Shown here in pieces: positions 1 to 8,893 of a stretch of DNA of 64,000 nt. Position 1 is the stretch's first letter, and every line of letters starts with the position of its first letter. The translations under genes were made by a program, and so were the position numbers. The notes under the pieces were generated by a model. The model was not told the origin of the DNA, searched no databases, and saw only the letters and a program-made list of their open reading frames with translations. The stretch is from Veillonella sp. CHU740 (GTDB taxonomy: Bacteria; Bacillota; Negativicutes; Veillonellales; Veillonellaceae): contig NZ_RQVD01000008.1 in assembly GCF_003992055.1 (NCBI RefSeq), forward strand, positions 1 to 64,000, given 5' to 3'.

Positions 1-75
<75 letters not shown>

Positions 76-142
76 TTTGCATTAGTGGAGGGCTAGCTTA
101 GGCTAGCCCAGCTAAATACCTTGGTTCTGCTACAAGAATCAC

Positions 143-171
143 TTGACAAAGTATCAACTTTACGTTATACT
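143..171 (+). promoter_or_regulatory. Sigma-70 type promoter for the tRNA cluster
   Basis: TTGACA (143-148), a 17-base spacer and TATACT (166-171) lie 18 bases before the first tRNA. This near-consensus promoter would let the three tRNAs be transcribed independently of the upstream rRNA operon. Confidence 0.7.
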
Positions 172-188
172 GATAAAGTCGTAAAGAT

Positions 189-264
189 AGGGGTATAGCT
201 CAATTGGTAGAGTAGCGGTCTCCAAAACCGTTGGTTGTGGGTTCAAGTCCTACTGCCCCTGCCA
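189..264 (+). tRNA. trnW: tRNA-Trp (anticodon CCA)
   Basis: A full cloverleaf can be folded: acceptor AGGGGTA pairs with TGCCCCT, the anticodon loop CTCCAAA gives anticodon CCA, the T arm contains GGTTCAAGTCC, and the 3' CCA is encoded (262-264). Confidence 0.95.
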
Positions 265-278
265 ACTCAATTTAATAT

Positions 279-355
279 GACTCAGTAGCTCAGCTGGATA
301 GAGTGTTTGACTACGAATCAAAAGGTCGGGGGTTCGAATCCCTCCTGGGTCACCA
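279..355 (+). tRNA. trnR: tRNA-Arg (anticodon ACG)
   Basis: Acceptor GACTCAG pairs with CTGGGTC. The anticodon stem TTTGA/TCAAA encloses loop CTACGAA, anticodon ACG. A34 is presumably edited to inosine, as usual for this isoacceptor. CCA is encoded at the 3' end. Confidence 0.95.
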
Positions 356-361
356 TCTTAT

Positions 362-445
362 GCGGGAGTGGCGGAATTGGCAGACGCACCAGACTTAGGA
401 TCTGGCGCCATTGGCGTGGGGGTTCAAGTCCCTTCTCCCGCACCA
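362..445 (+). tRNA. trnL: tRNA-Leu (anticodon TAG)
   Basis: Acceptor GCGGGAG pairs with CTCCCGC. The anticodon stem CCAGA/TCTGG encloses loop CTTAGGA, anticodon TAG. A long variable arm (CGCCATTGGCG) is present, as expected for a class II tRNA, and CCA is encoded. Confidence 0.95.
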
Positions 446-456
446 ATTTAGAAATA

Positions 457-484
457 AGCGAATAGTAGATATTCGCTTTTTTTG
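457..484 (+). terminator. Intrinsic terminator of the rRNA/tRNA unit
   Basis: Stem AGCGAATA/TATTCGCT with a 5-base loop is followed at once by a run of seven T. It lies 12 bases after tRNA-Leu. Confidence 0.85.
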
Positions 485-537
485 CTATATGCAGTGCAAA
501 GCATTGCAAATTAAAGTATTGATACAAGGAGGTTGCT

Positions 538-720
538 ATGAAAGTTACAGATTTAAGCTTTTTAGCATCTGCAGTTTCCGGATTACGTGAAACTCGTTGG
601 AACAAAGAAATATTCAAAGCCTTTTTCTTCGGTCTTACTGTAGGTGCGTATTTAATATATGCAGCCCTTCATTATATTGAAGAATCCACAAATACGGCGA
701 TTAAAGAAAACTTAGAATAA
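538..720 (+). CDS. Small single-pass membrane protein, function unknown
   Basis: The 60-residue product is preceded by a strong SD (AAGGAGG at about 527) and followed by its own terminator, so it looks like a real independent gene. It has a short amphipathic N-terminus, a hydrophobic stretch at about residues 28-46 (AFFFGLTVGAYLIYAALHY) that could span the membrane once, and an acidic C-terminal tail. I do not recognise a family and infer no function. It is monocistronic, between a tRNA cluster and mfd. Confidence 0.7.
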   Translation: MKVTDLSFLASAVSGLRETRWNKEIFKAFFFGLTVGAYLIYAALHYIEESTNTAIKENLE

Positions 721-721
721 T

Positions 722-755
722 CATAAGGGCTATAGATGTCTATAGCCCTTTTTTG
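722..755 (+). terminator. Intrinsic terminator after small membrane protein
   Basis: AAGGGCTATAGA pairs with TCTATAGCCCTT around a two-base centre and runs into a T tract. Stop codon to stem is only a few bases. Confidence 0.85.
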
Positions 756-1033
756 TATGTGATACTCTTACATACATAAACTAGATTCACTTTCTTTCAA
801 AATACATGAATAAGAAAATCTAACTTATATAGAGTCAAGGAGTACGATATATTACTTCTGTAGTATCATACATTATTTATACCGAGCTAAGGGGTAAAAA
901 AAATACGATATTGGAAAGATACATTATATAATAAGTAAACAATGAAGAAACTACATTATATATAATAAGTACACAATAAAGAAATATACCAATATAGCAT
1001 TCGCTACAGGTGTGTCAAAGAAAGGAATGATAT
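756..1033. repeat. AT-rich intergenic region with a 30-nt imperfect direct repeat
   Basis: No gene seen. A direct repeat lies at 921-950 and 953-984: each copy has ACATTATATA(TA)ATAAGTA, then CACAAT or AACAAT, then GAAGAAA or AAAGAAA. Each copy carries a TATAAT-like element, and the copies are spaced about 32 bases apart (roughly three helical turns). The region ends in the mfd SD (AAAGGAATG). It presumably holds the mfd promoter, but no convincing -35 box was found. Confidence 0.5.
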
Positions 1034-4000
1034 ATGTCCATGGCATATAGGCCTATATTAGATATAACAGGAATGATGAAAGACACCATAGATGCCTTTT
1101 ATAAGAAAGGAACGACACAAATCTATGGATTAGGTGGGTCACAAAAGTCATTTATATATAGCCAAGCAATACTGGCAAAGACAAATCGTCCTACAGTGAT
1201 TGTTACACACGATAAGGCACATAAAGAAATGTGGGAACGAGATTTACAATGTCTCTTGCCAGATGTGCAAGTACTTTCGTTTCCTATCGTGGATCGTACG
1301 CTTTCACAGTGGACTGCAAAGAGTCTAGATACACAGGCGAAGCAGATGGAATCATTAGGGTCCTTGGCTCTTGGAAAGGCAGTCATTGTACTGGCTACAA
1401 TGGAAGAAGCAGCTCAATATGTGATAGACCCTAAGAGCTTACTTGAGAACATTGTGACCATTGGAATAGAACAAGATATACCACAAGAGGAGCTATTAGC
1501 ATCTCTAGTAGGTATTGGATATGAACGAGTGGACCAGGTGGAATATCGTGGTCATTTTAGTGTGCGAGGAGATATTATAGATATTTATCCTATTCAATGT
1601 GACTTCCCATTTCGAATTGAGTTCTTCGGGGATACAGTAGATACGATTCGTCAGTTTAATGTGGATACGCAGCGATCGATTCAAGATGCTGAGGAATGTA
1701 TGGTATTACCCATCCATATAGAGGCACAAGAAACAACAGCATCTATACTGTCCTTTATGAAGGAAGCCTTGCTTTTGCTGGATGAATCGAAACGATTAGA
1801 AGAAGCAATTCGCAAAATCCATGTAGAAGATACTTCTAATGCTGAGCTATATATGGATTGGAAAGAATGGAAAGCATCCTCAGAAGCAACCACAACAATT
1901 TTATTTACTATGATGCAGCGCTCTACGGGATGGGGAAAACCATCTACGATAGGGATGATGGGAAAAAGCATTGCTTCCTATGAGCGACAAATTCCTATGC
2001 TGATAGATGATATCAAGTTCAATGCTTCCTTAGATCGGCAGATTGTATTAGTGTTACATAACCAACAGCGAAGAGAAGCCATTGAGGGTGCATTACTAGA
2101 AAATAGTATTTCCTATGTACATCGTGACACATGGGAATGGACAGCTCCTGCTGTATTAATCATAGATGGTATCTTATCCGAAGGGTTTGAACTGCCTCAT
2201 GCCAATTTGACTGTCATCACGGAGGGAAATATCTTTGGCTTTCAGAAGAAAAAAATTCGGAAGAAAGTAGATAAGGGACAGGAGATTAAGTATTTTACCG
2301 ATATCACTGTAGGTGATTATGTAGTACATAGCATTCATGGTATTGGTAAGTATCGTGGATTGAAAACCATTGAAACGGAAGGTATCCATCGAGACTATAT
2401 TGAAATCGATTATGCAGGGACAGATCGCTTATTTTTGCCAGCGGACCATTTGGACCAATTACAAAAATACATTGGCAATGAAGGCGTTACACCGAAGCTT
2501 CATAAGATGGGAGGCAAGGAATGGGTTAAGACAAAAACTAAAGCCCAGAAATCGATTGATGATTTAGCAGATACCCTAGTGGAGTTATATGCTAAGAGAG
2601 AACTCATCGAAGGCTTTGCATTTTTACCAGATCAACCATGGCAACGAGAGTTTGAAGATCAATTTCCTTATGAAGAAACGGAAGATCAATTGCAAGCCAT
2701 CCAAGAAATTAAAACATCGATGGAGTCCCCTAGGCCGATGGATCGACTATTATGTGGTGATGTAGGATTTGGTAAAACAGAAGTAGCTATGCGAGCTATG
2801 TTTAAAGCCGTTATGAGCGGTAAGCAGGTGGCTATGTTAGTGCCGACTACGGTATTATCTGAACAACATCATAAAAATTTCGTGCATCGCTTTTCCCAAT
2901 TTGGTATTCGAGTGGAAGTATTAAACCGATTCCGTTCTGCAAAAGAAAAAAAAGAGATTATGAAAGCGGTTCAAGAAGGACACATCGATATCTTAATCGG
3001 TACACATGCTTTACTAAGTAAGCAGATCCAGTTTAAACGATTGGGGTTACTAGTAGTTGATGAAGAGCAACGATTTGGAGTAGCACAAAAGGAAAAATGG
3101 AAACAATGGGCTACCAATATCGATATTTTAACCCTCAGTGCGACGCCAATTCCAAGAACCTTGCATATGTCTTTAGTAGGCGTGCGGGAAATGAGCGTTA
3201 TCCACACGCCGCCGATGGAACGATTGCCAGTACAAACGTACGTAGTAGAGTTTGATATGCAAGTCGTAACAGAAGCTATACGCCGTGAATTACAGCGAGG
3301 CGGACAGGTATACTTTGTCTATAATAAGGTACAATCCATTACTCATATGGAAGAACAGTTGCAACGAGCTATGCCTGACCTTAGAATCGCGGTGGCCCAT
3401 GGTCAGATGGCAGGGACAATGATGGAACATATTATGCAAGACTTTACGGAAGGTCAATACGATGCGTTGCTGTGTACGAGCATCATTGAAACAGGATTAG
3501 ACATTCCTAATGCCAATACGATTATTATCTACGATGCAGACCACTTGGGACTTTCACAACTGTATCAAATGCGTGGACGTGTGGGCCGTTCTAGCCAACG
3601 GGCTTATGCGTATTTTATGTATCGTCCTGAAAAAGTATTGAATGAAAGTGCAGAAAAACGTCTGAAAGCCATTCAAGAGTTTACCGAGCTAGGGGCAGGA
3701 TTTAAATTAGCCATGCGGGATATGGAAATTCGAGGAGCTGGTAATTTATTGGGAGCCCAACAACATGGTAATATTGCAGCGGTGGGCTTTGCTATGTATG
3801 CAGTCATGTTAGAAGAAGCTATCGCAAAAGCACAGCAAAAAGAGGTGCCAGAACGGCCATTACCAGCACCTGTGGTGGATGTGGGCATCGATGCGTTTAT
3901 AGATAGTGCGTATATTCACGATGAAGCGCGCAAAATATCTGTATACCAACGGTTATTACAAATCAATACGAAAGCAGGATTAGATGATTTTGTAGATGAA

Positions 4001-4315
4001 TTAATTGACCGGTTTGGATCGCCTACCAAACCAGTAGAGCGATTGATTAAGCTAGCCGCTATAAAAGAGCGAGCGCGAGCATTGGGGATGAAGAGTATCG
4101 TCCGAAGAGAGGACCAAATCATCTGTACTTGGCAAGATGAATCGAAAATGGCGGACTGGGATATGGGCGCCATCAGTGAAGATGTGTGGAAACATATGAA
4201 ACATCGTGGATCATCGCCTACAGTATGGGCTTATCAGGTGCAGCAGGGCAGTGTGATTCGCCAAGTGGAACAAGTGCTTACCGAATTTGAGCGAAAGCTT
4301 CCGAAGGAGGTGTAA
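1034..4315 (+). CDS. mfd: Transcription-repair coupling factor Mfd
   Basis: Mfd displaces RNA polymerase stalled at lesions and recruits UvrA to the template strand. The 1093-residue length is typical. The order is a UvrB-like N-terminal module, an RNAP-interaction/CarD-like region near residues 415-480 (DYVVHSIHGIGKYRGL), and a RecG-type translocase with Walker A GDVGFGKTE near residue 575 and Walker B VVDEEQRFG near 675. The C-terminal UvrA-binding-masking domain follows. The chosen ATG has an AAAGGAATG SD. The gene overlaps none upstream, but its last codons contain the SD (AAGGAGGTG) of the next gene, which starts one base after the stop, so the two are probably co-transcribed and coupled. 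Confidence 0.97.
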   Translation: MSMAYRPILDITGMMKDTIDAFYKKGTTQIYGLGGSQKSFIYSQAILAKTNRPTVIVTHDKAHKEMWERDLQCLLPDVQVLSFPIVDRTLSQWTAKSLDTQAKQMESLGSLALGKAVIVLATMEEAAQYVIDPKSLLENIVTIGIEQDIPQEELLASLVGIGYERVDQVEYRGHFSVRGDIIDIYPIQCDFPFRIEFFGDTVDTIRQFNVDTQRSIQDAEECMVLPIHIEAQETTASILSFMKEALLLLDESKRLEEAIRKIHVEDTSNAELYMDWKEWKASSEATTTILFTMMQRSTGWGKPSTIGMMGKSIASYERQIPMLIDDIKFNASLDRQIVLVLHNQQRREAIEGALLENSISYVHRDTWEWTAPAVLIIDGILSEGFELPHANLTVITEGNIFGFQKKKIRKKVDKGQEIKYFTDITVGDYVVHSIHGIGKYRGLKTIETEGIHRDYIEIDYAGTDRLFLPADHLDQLQKYIGNEGVTPKLHKMGGKEWVKTKTKAQKSIDDLADTLVELYAKRELIEGFAFLPDQPWQREFEDQFPYEETEDQLQAIQEIKTSMESPRPMDRLLCGDVGFGKTEVAMRAMFKAVMSGKQVAMLVPTTVLSEQHHKNFVHRFSQFGIRVEVLNRFRSAKEKKEIMKAVQEGHIDILIGTHALLSKQIQFKRLGLLVVDEEQRFGVAQKEKWKQWATNIDILTLSATPIPRTLHMSLVGVREMSVIHTPPMERLPVQTYVVEFDMQVVTEAIRRELQRGGQVYFVYNKVQSITHMEEQLQRAMPDLRIAVAHGQMAGTMMEHIMQDFTEGQYDALLCTSIIETGLDIPNANTIIIYDADHLGLSQLYQMRGRVGRSSQRAYAYFMYRPEKVLNESAEKRLKAIQEFTELGAGFKLAMRDMEIRGAGNLLGAQQHGNIAAVGFAMYAVMLEEAIAKAQQKEVPERPLPAPVVDVGIDAFIDSAYIHDEARKISVYQRLLQINTKAGLDDFVDELIDRFGSPTKPVERLIKLAAIKERARALGMKSIVRREDQIICTWQDESKMADWDMGAISEDVWKHMKHRGSSPTVWAYQVQQGSVIRQVEQVLTEFERKLPKEV

Positions 4316-4316
4316 G

Positions 4317-5861
4317 ATGACAGGATTTATGAAAGGGGCTATGATTTTGACCATAGCAGGGTTGTTGGTTAAGGTCATTGGTGCCATCAGCAAAGTCATT
4401 GTAGCTCGTATCCTCGGTGGTGAGGGCGTAGGGTTGTATCAAATGGCCTACGCCCTATATCAATTAATCATCAGTATTGGTGCTGCTGGATTACCGGTGG
4501 CGATTTCCATTATGGTGGCACGTAAAGTAGGGCAAGACGATATACGTGGAGCCCGGCATATTTTCAAAGTGGCTCTTATTACGATGGGAATTATAGGTTC
4601 TTTACTGAGTCTCACCTTTTACGGCGCCATTCCGTATATCATAGAGGCAGGGGTGATTACCGATAGTCGTGCGGAAGGTGCCTTGGTGGCGGTGGCGCCA
4701 GCTATTGTCATCGTGTCTATATTGGCTTGCTTTCGGGGCTATTTCCAAGGCTTTCAAAATATGTTGCCTACAGGCATTTCCCAAGTCTGTGAACAGCTGG
4801 CTCGCGTTATTGTTATGGTAGGGGCGGCTATGTATTTCTTGCCACAGGGAATTGAGTTAGCCTCGAGCCGTGCAGCACTGTCATCTAGTATTGGTGTCAC
4901 ATTAGGTCTCTTGGTATTGCTGTATTATTACAAGCGTGAGACACAACCTATCATGGGCTCTGCTCCTTTAGAATCACCGAAGGTCATTATTAAGGAATTA
5001 GTACTACTTGCATTTCCAGTGGCCATTGCAAACATTATGATTCCTTTAATCGGCGCTATCGATTTATGGCTCGTGCCACAGCAGTTGATGCTCACTGGCT
5101 ATGGAAAAGAAGAGGCAACGACGGCCTTTGGATATCTCACGGGCATGGCGACGTCTTTAATTAGCTTGCCAGTTATCGTGACTATGTCCTTGGCTACTAG
5201 CCTTGTACCGGCTATTTCAAGGTTAGACTTACACGCAGATCTAGAGGAAATACACCATCGCATGGAAACTGCTTTGCGTATGACCAATTTAGTAACTATA
5301 CCGGCCTTTGTGGGGCTGTGTGTATTAGCGACACCCATCTCTATGATGATGTTCAATACCCCTCATGCAGGGGGCGCCATTGCTGTGCTGAGTGCCAGCA
5401 TTTGGCTCTTGGGATTGCAGCAAATCACAACAGGAGCCTTGCAAGGATTAGGGCGGACCGCGTTGCCTATGTGGACATTGCTCTTGGGGGCGGCTGTGAA
5501 AGTCTTACTTAACTTGTATTTGACACCACTATGGGGAATCGAAGGAGCGGCTTGGGCTACTAATGTGGACTTTGGATTGGCTGCCTTCGTCAATGTCTAT
5601 GTGTTGTATAGAATTGCTAAGTTCCATGTGTCTTTCACAGAAGTTGGAAAAATCTTATTTTCGTCCTTGGCTATGGGCGGTGGAACAGCGATGGTATATA
5701 ATTTTATAAGCACCATGCTATCCAATACTATTGCGGTTGTAATCTCTATTTTGGTGGGGATTGTCTTCTATGTAGTGGCATTGAGTCTGACAAAGACGAT
5801 CACGTTGCAAGAGCTAGTGGTATTAGGAAAGAAAACGATGAAGAAAGGTAGGTCATCATGA
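4317..5861 (+). CDS. MurJ/SpoVB-type lipid-linked polysaccharide flippase (MATE/MOP superfamily)
   Basis: A 514-residue polytopic membrane protein with about 14 hydrophobic helices. It begins MTGFMKGAMILTIAGLLVK, with the VIGAISKVIVARILGGEG segment typical of the PST/SpoVB branch that moves undecaprenyl-linked glycans across the inner membrane. A start further upstream inside mfd is possible, but the ATG at 4317 has an ideal SD (AAGGAGGTG). The order mfd - flippase - mazG mirrors the mfd-spoVT-yabM-yabN neighbourhood of Bacillus (family knowledge), so this is probably the YabM-like member. Its stop overlaps the mazG start. The substrate (lipid II or a glycan precursor) cannot be assigned from sequence. 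Confidence 0.85.
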   Translation: MTGFMKGAMILTIAGLLVKVIGAISKVIVARILGGEGVGLYQMAYALYQLIISIGAAGLPVAISIMVARKVGQDDIRGARHIFKVALITMGIIGSLLSLTFYGAIPYIIEAGVITDSRAEGALVAVAPAIVIVSILACFRGYFQGFQNMLPTGISQVCEQLARVIVMVGAAMYFLPQGIELASSRAALSSSIGVTLGLLVLLYYYKRETQPIMGSAPLESPKVIIKELVLLAFPVAIANIMIPLIGAIDLWLVPQQLMLTGYGKEEATTAFGYLTGMATSLISLPVIVTMSLATSLVPAISRLDLHADLEEIHHRMETALRMTNLVTIPAFVGLCVLATPISMMMFNTPHAGGAIAVLSASIWLLGLQQITTGALQGLGRTALPMWTLLLGAAVKVLLNLYLTPLWGIEGAAWATNVDFGLAAFVNVYVLYRIAKFHVSFTEVGKILFSSLAMGGGTAMVYNFISTMLSNTIAVVISILVGIVFYVVALSLTKTITLQELVVLGKKTMKKGRSS

Positions 5862-6661
5862 GCGATCGAGAAATGAGTGAATTTACATTAGAACCTATAG
5901 TAGATGTATTGGCTGAGCTACGGGGCCCACAGGGGTGCTCTTGGGATAAATTACAAACCCATAGCTCCTTGCGCAGATATTTATTAGAAGAAGTCTATGA
6001 AACCTTAGAAGCTATTGATGAAAAAAATATAGACCACCTGCGAGAAGAATTGGGCGACCTATTATTACAAATCGTCTTTCATGCACGGGTGGCTGAGGAA
6101 AATGGCCATTTTACGATGCAGGATGTAGTAGATGATATTACGGCTAAAATGGTACGACGCCATCCTCATGTGTTCCAACGAGCTGATCGAGAAACCATAG
6201 GCGACACATTGGCGACTTGGGAAGAATTGAAAGCCCAAGAAAAAGGCCATGAACGAACGTCTATACTGGATGGAATTTCACCAGGCTTACCTGCCTTATT
6301 ACGAGCACAAAAATTGCAAGAAAAAGCGAGTAAGGTAGGCTTTGATTGGCCTAGTGAAGAGGGCGTGTGGGCCAAGTTTTATGAAGAAATAGATGAATTT
6401 AAACAAGAAATATTCAAAAAAGACCTAGAAAAAGCAGAAGAAGAGGGGGGAGATGTACTTTTTTCCTTGATAAATCTGTTTAAATGGTATAAAATAGTCG
6501 GAGAAAATGCACTACACCGCACGAATACAAAGTTTATACAACGTTTTTCTTACGTAGAACAAGAGGTACTACGGAGTGGAAAAAAATGGGAGAACTTTAC
6601 TCTCGGCGAACTTGATGAATTTTGGGACGCGGCAAAAGTGAAACTTAAATCGAATGATTAA
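5858..6661 (+). CDS. mazG: Nucleoside triphosphate pyrophosphohydrolase MazG
   Basis: MazG hydrolyses NTPs and dNTPs to monophosphates and PPi, cleaning non-canonical nucleotides and influencing (p)ppGpp. The 267-residue protein has two all-alpha MazG repeats. The first carries the Mg-binding EEVYE (near residue 46) and EELGDLLLQ (near 68). The second carries EIDEFKQE and EEGGDVLFSLINL in the C-terminal half. LRGPQGCSWDKLQTHSSLRR is the usual N-terminal signature. Unlike Bacillus YabN there is no tetrapyrrole methylase domain fused in front. The start codon overlaps the flippase stop (ATGA). Confidence 0.93.
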   Translation: MSDREMSEFTLEPIVDVLAELRGPQGCSWDKLQTHSSLRRYLLEEVYETLEAIDEKNIDHLREELGDLLLQIVFHARVAEENGHFTMQDVVDDITAKMVRRHPHVFQRADRETIGDTLATWEELKAQEKGHERTSILDGISPGLPALLRAQKLQEKASKVGFDWPSEEGVWAKFYEEIDEFKQEIFKKDLEKAEEEGGDVLFSLINLFKWYKIVGENALHRTNTKFIQRFSYVEQEVLRSGKKWENFTLGELDEFWDAAKVKLKSND

Positions 6662-6696
6662 GTTAAAAGAATACTATTTTTAAGGGAGGTTCAATC

Positions 6697-6996
6697 ATGA
6701 ACAAAACTGAATTAATTGCAAGTGTTGCAGCAAAAGCTGAATTGACAAAAAAAGATGCTGAAAAAGCAGTAAAAGCTTTATTTGATACAATCGGCGAAGC
6801 ATTGGCAAAAGAAGAAAAAGTACAAGTAATTGGCTTCGGTACTTTCGAAGTTCGTACTCGTTCTGCTCGTACAGGCCGTAACCCACAAACTAAAGAAGAA
6901 ATTCAAATTCCTGCTTCCAAATCTCCAGCTTTCAAAGCAGGTAAACAATTAAAAGATCTTGTGAATGGTCCAGCTACACCAGTTCGCAAAAAATAA
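6697..6996 (+). CDS. hup: HU-family DNA-binding protein
   Basis: The 99-residue histone-like protein starts [20 protein letters not shown]. The beta-arm motif [20 protein letters not shown] and the C-terminal [17 protein letters not shown] match HU (DNA bending, nucleoid compaction). It is a few residues longer than the classic 90 because of a PATPVRKK tail. A GGGAGG SD precedes the start and an intrinsic terminator follows. The codon choice (few synonyms used) fits a highly expressed gene. Confidence 0.96.
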   Translation: MNKTELIASVAAKAELTKKDAEKAVKALFDTIGEALAKEEKVQVIGFGTFEVRTRSARTGRNPQTKEEIQIPASKSPAFKAGKQLKDLVNGPATPVRKK

Positions 6997-7010
6997 TTAA
7001 TACGAACTAA

Positions 7011-7046
7011 TTAGAGCTCTAACATATAATGGTTAGGGCTCTTTTT
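7011..7046 (+). terminator. Intrinsic terminator of hup
   Basis: AGAGCTCTAAC pairs with GGTTAGGGCTCT (one wobble region), followed by six T. Confidence 0.8.
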
Positions 7047-7152
7047 TATAAACAGCTATGCATAAAAAAGTCATACATATTACAGTCATAGTTTACGTTA
7101 ATATAGGAATGCTTCATTTGGATAGAATCGGTAAAAGGGGCTGTGGAAAGTT

Positions 7153-7180
7153 TTGTATCTCTCTTAAATTGTGATAGAAT
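7153..7180 (+). promoter_or_regulatory. Promoter for the glycosyltransferase gene
   Basis: TTGTAT (7153-7158), a 16-base spacer and an extended -10 TGATAGAAT (hexamer 7175-7180). This gives a roughly 70-base 5' UTR before the start at 7260. Confidence 0.45.
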
Positions 7181-7259
7181 AGGAGTAATGTAATATGTGA
7201 CTGCGTTCTACTCAAAGGGCAAGGAATAGGTTAGAGGCTATCTAAGGAAAGGAGGTCGC

Positions 7260-8360
7260 ATGGGACAGCGCATTTTAATTGTATCGGCTTCGATTGGCAC
7301 GGGGCATACACAAGCGGCATTGGCCATTCAAGAATATTGGGAACAACAAGATCCGACAGCTGAAATACACCATGTGGACTTCTTGGGAAAAGATACCTTT
7401 TCTTTTGACAATTTATTGAAAGAAACTTATTTTAAAATGCTGGATTTTTTTCCATTCCTCTATGATATTGTCTATCGTTGGTCTGGAGGCGAATGGAAGG
7501 GCAGCGTAGCCCAAACGGTGGTATCTTGGATGTTGAAGAACCGTATGGAAAAACTAATCCAAAAAGAACAACCCGATTTAATCGTATGTACCCATCCATT
7601 TCCTTGCGGTGCAGCCAGTGTACTCAAACGGCATAAGAAAATCGATATTCCTATTGCAGCAGTGATGACAGATTTTGCAGCCCATCAATTCTGGCGCTAT
7701 GAGGAAGTAGATGCCTACCATGTAGCTACGCCTGCTATGGTATACGAACTATTAAATATGGAAGTGCCTCTTGAAAAAATTCATGTTACAGGCATACCGA
7801 TTATGCGACACTTTTACGAGCCCTTATCGGAGCCTTATGGTAGTGAGTCATGTAAACGGATCCTTCTCATGGGTGGTGGATTAGGCCTAGGCTGTGTAGA
7901 AGAGGCCTTGCAGCGTTTAGATAAGGTACCAGGCATTGATGAAATTCATGTGGTAGCAGGATTAAATGATGCTCTCTATAATTCTTTACATCGTATCAAG
8001 GATTCCTTAGATCGACCTATTTATATTTATGGCTACACCAATGAGATCCCTAACTTGATGCGAAAGGCGACACTCCTCGTGACTAAACCAGGGGCCCTGA
8101 CCTGTATGGAAGGAGTTACTATTGGAGTACCAATGGTGTTCTTTAATGCCATTCCAGGGCAAGAAGAAGCCAATGCAGAATTGTTAGAACAAAAAGGCTG
8201 TGGCAAATGGGCTCGCCATATCGAGAACCTCGATGATGTAGTCGGGGCGTTATTACAGAATCAAGAACGATTACAGGCCATGCATGAAGCGGCCAAAGCA
8301 TGGCAAGTGGATGGCGCTGAAGAGATTGTAAAAGCCTGTCAAAAAATGATTCATACATAA
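7260..8360 (+). CDS. MGDG-synthase/UgtP-type glycosyltransferase (diacylglycerol glycosylation)
   Basis: The 366-residue GT28-like GT-B enzyme starts MGQRILIVSASIGTGHTQAA, a signature of monogalactosyldiacylglycerol synthase and processive diacylglycerol glucosyltransferases. The C-terminal donor site reads VTKPGALTCMEG, then GVPMVFFNAIPGQEEANAELL, as in MurG/UgtP. An N-terminal region (HFDFLGKD..., CTHPFPCGA) corresponds to the MGDG_synth domain. It probably makes a glycolipid at the inner membrane from UDP-hexose. The SD is AAAGGAGGTC. It stands alone, closed by a terminator shared with the convergent gene. Confidence 0.85.
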   Translation: MGQRILIVSASIGTGHTQAALAIQEYWEQQDPTAEIHHVDFLGKDTFSFDNLLKETYFKMLDFFPFLYDIVYRWSGGEWKGSVAQTVVSWMLKNRMEKLIQKEQPDLIVCTHPFPCGAASVLKRHKKIDIPIAAVMTDFAAHQFWRYEEVDAYHVATPAMVYELLNMEVPLEKIHVTGIPIMRHFYEPLSEPYGSESCKRILLMGGGLGLGCVEEALQRLDKVPGIDEIHVVAGLNDALYNSLHRIKDSLDRPIYIYGYTNEIPNLMRKATLLVTKPGALTCMEGVTIGVPMVFFNAIPGQEEANAELLEQKGCGKWARHIENLDDVVGALLQNQERLQAMHEAAKAWQVDGAEEIVKACQKMIHT

Positions 8361-8400
8361 AAAAAGACAAAACAGAGAGTATCTGTTTTGTCTTTTTTTT
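8359..8400. terminator. Bidirectional terminator between convergent genes
   Basis: AAAGACAAAACAG pairs with CTGTTTTGTCTTT around a 7-base loop, flanked by A and T runs on both sides. It can therefore serve both the + strand glycosyltransferase and the - strand gene ending at 8405. Confidence 0.85.
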
Positions 8401-8404
8401 GCTC

Positions 8405-8764
8405 TTATTCAGTATAGGAGTCCATTTCAGAATCATAACGCTCAATATTTTCTTGACGAATCTCTTGTAATGTATCTAGTAATTCTTCCGCACTTTCCAC
8501 ACGTAAGAATAAATCTTTCAACTCGTCACCATTTGGAAGCGTTACACTCCATTGAAATGTATCATTATCATCATACACGGATACAATAATAGGCGTATCC
8601 ATTGATGTAGGAATGCGACCATCATCATCAGAAACAATAGCGTATTGACCAGCTTCCTCTTCGCTACCATCCGATAGCTCGTATAACAGTACGTCTCGTT
8701 CATCAACTTCTACAATTTCAAAACCAATATTTTCAAACTCTTGCTGAACCGTGTCAGTGTCCAT
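8405..8764 (-). CDS. Acidic small protein, unknown function
   Basis: Of two possible starts I choose the ATG at 8764, because an AAGGAGG SD lies 5 bases upstream of it. This gives 119 residues beginning MDTDTVQQEFENIGFEIVEV. The protein is strongly acidic, has no membrane segment and reads like a small alpha/beta domain with a D/E-rich surface. It superficially resembles short acidic DUF1292-type proteins, but I cannot confirm that. It is monocistronic and divergent from the Panacea/toxin pair, with about 80 bases of AT-rich DNA between the two units. Confidence 0.7.
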   Translation of the reverse strand: MDTDTVQQEFENIGFEIVEVDERDVLLYELSDGSEEEAGQYAIVSDDDGRIPTSMDTPIIVSVYDDNDTFQWSVTLPNGDELKDLFLRVESAEELLDTLQEIRQENIERYDSEMDSYTE

Positions 8765-8843
8765 GACAACCTCCTTGTAATTAATACGCATATTACGTTT
8801 ATTCTAATCTATGAAAGTAGGTGTGTCAATGGAAGAATCACTG

Positions 8844-8872
8844 TTTACAAAGTTATAAAATTTAGATATGAT
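8844..8872 (+). promoter_or_regulatory. Promoter of the Panacea TA operon
   Basis: TTTACA (8844-8849), a 17-base spacer, TATGAT (8867-8872). The predicted start lies about 15 bases before the first ATG, so the mRNA is nearly leaderless apart from the SD. Confidence 0.6.
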
Positions 8873-8893
8873 AATTAAAAAGGAGGTATTACC

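Noticed and set aside
4287-4316. Upstream start for the flippase inside mfd
   Set aside because: The ATG at 4317 has a perfect SD, and the extra ten residues read the mfd end in another frame.
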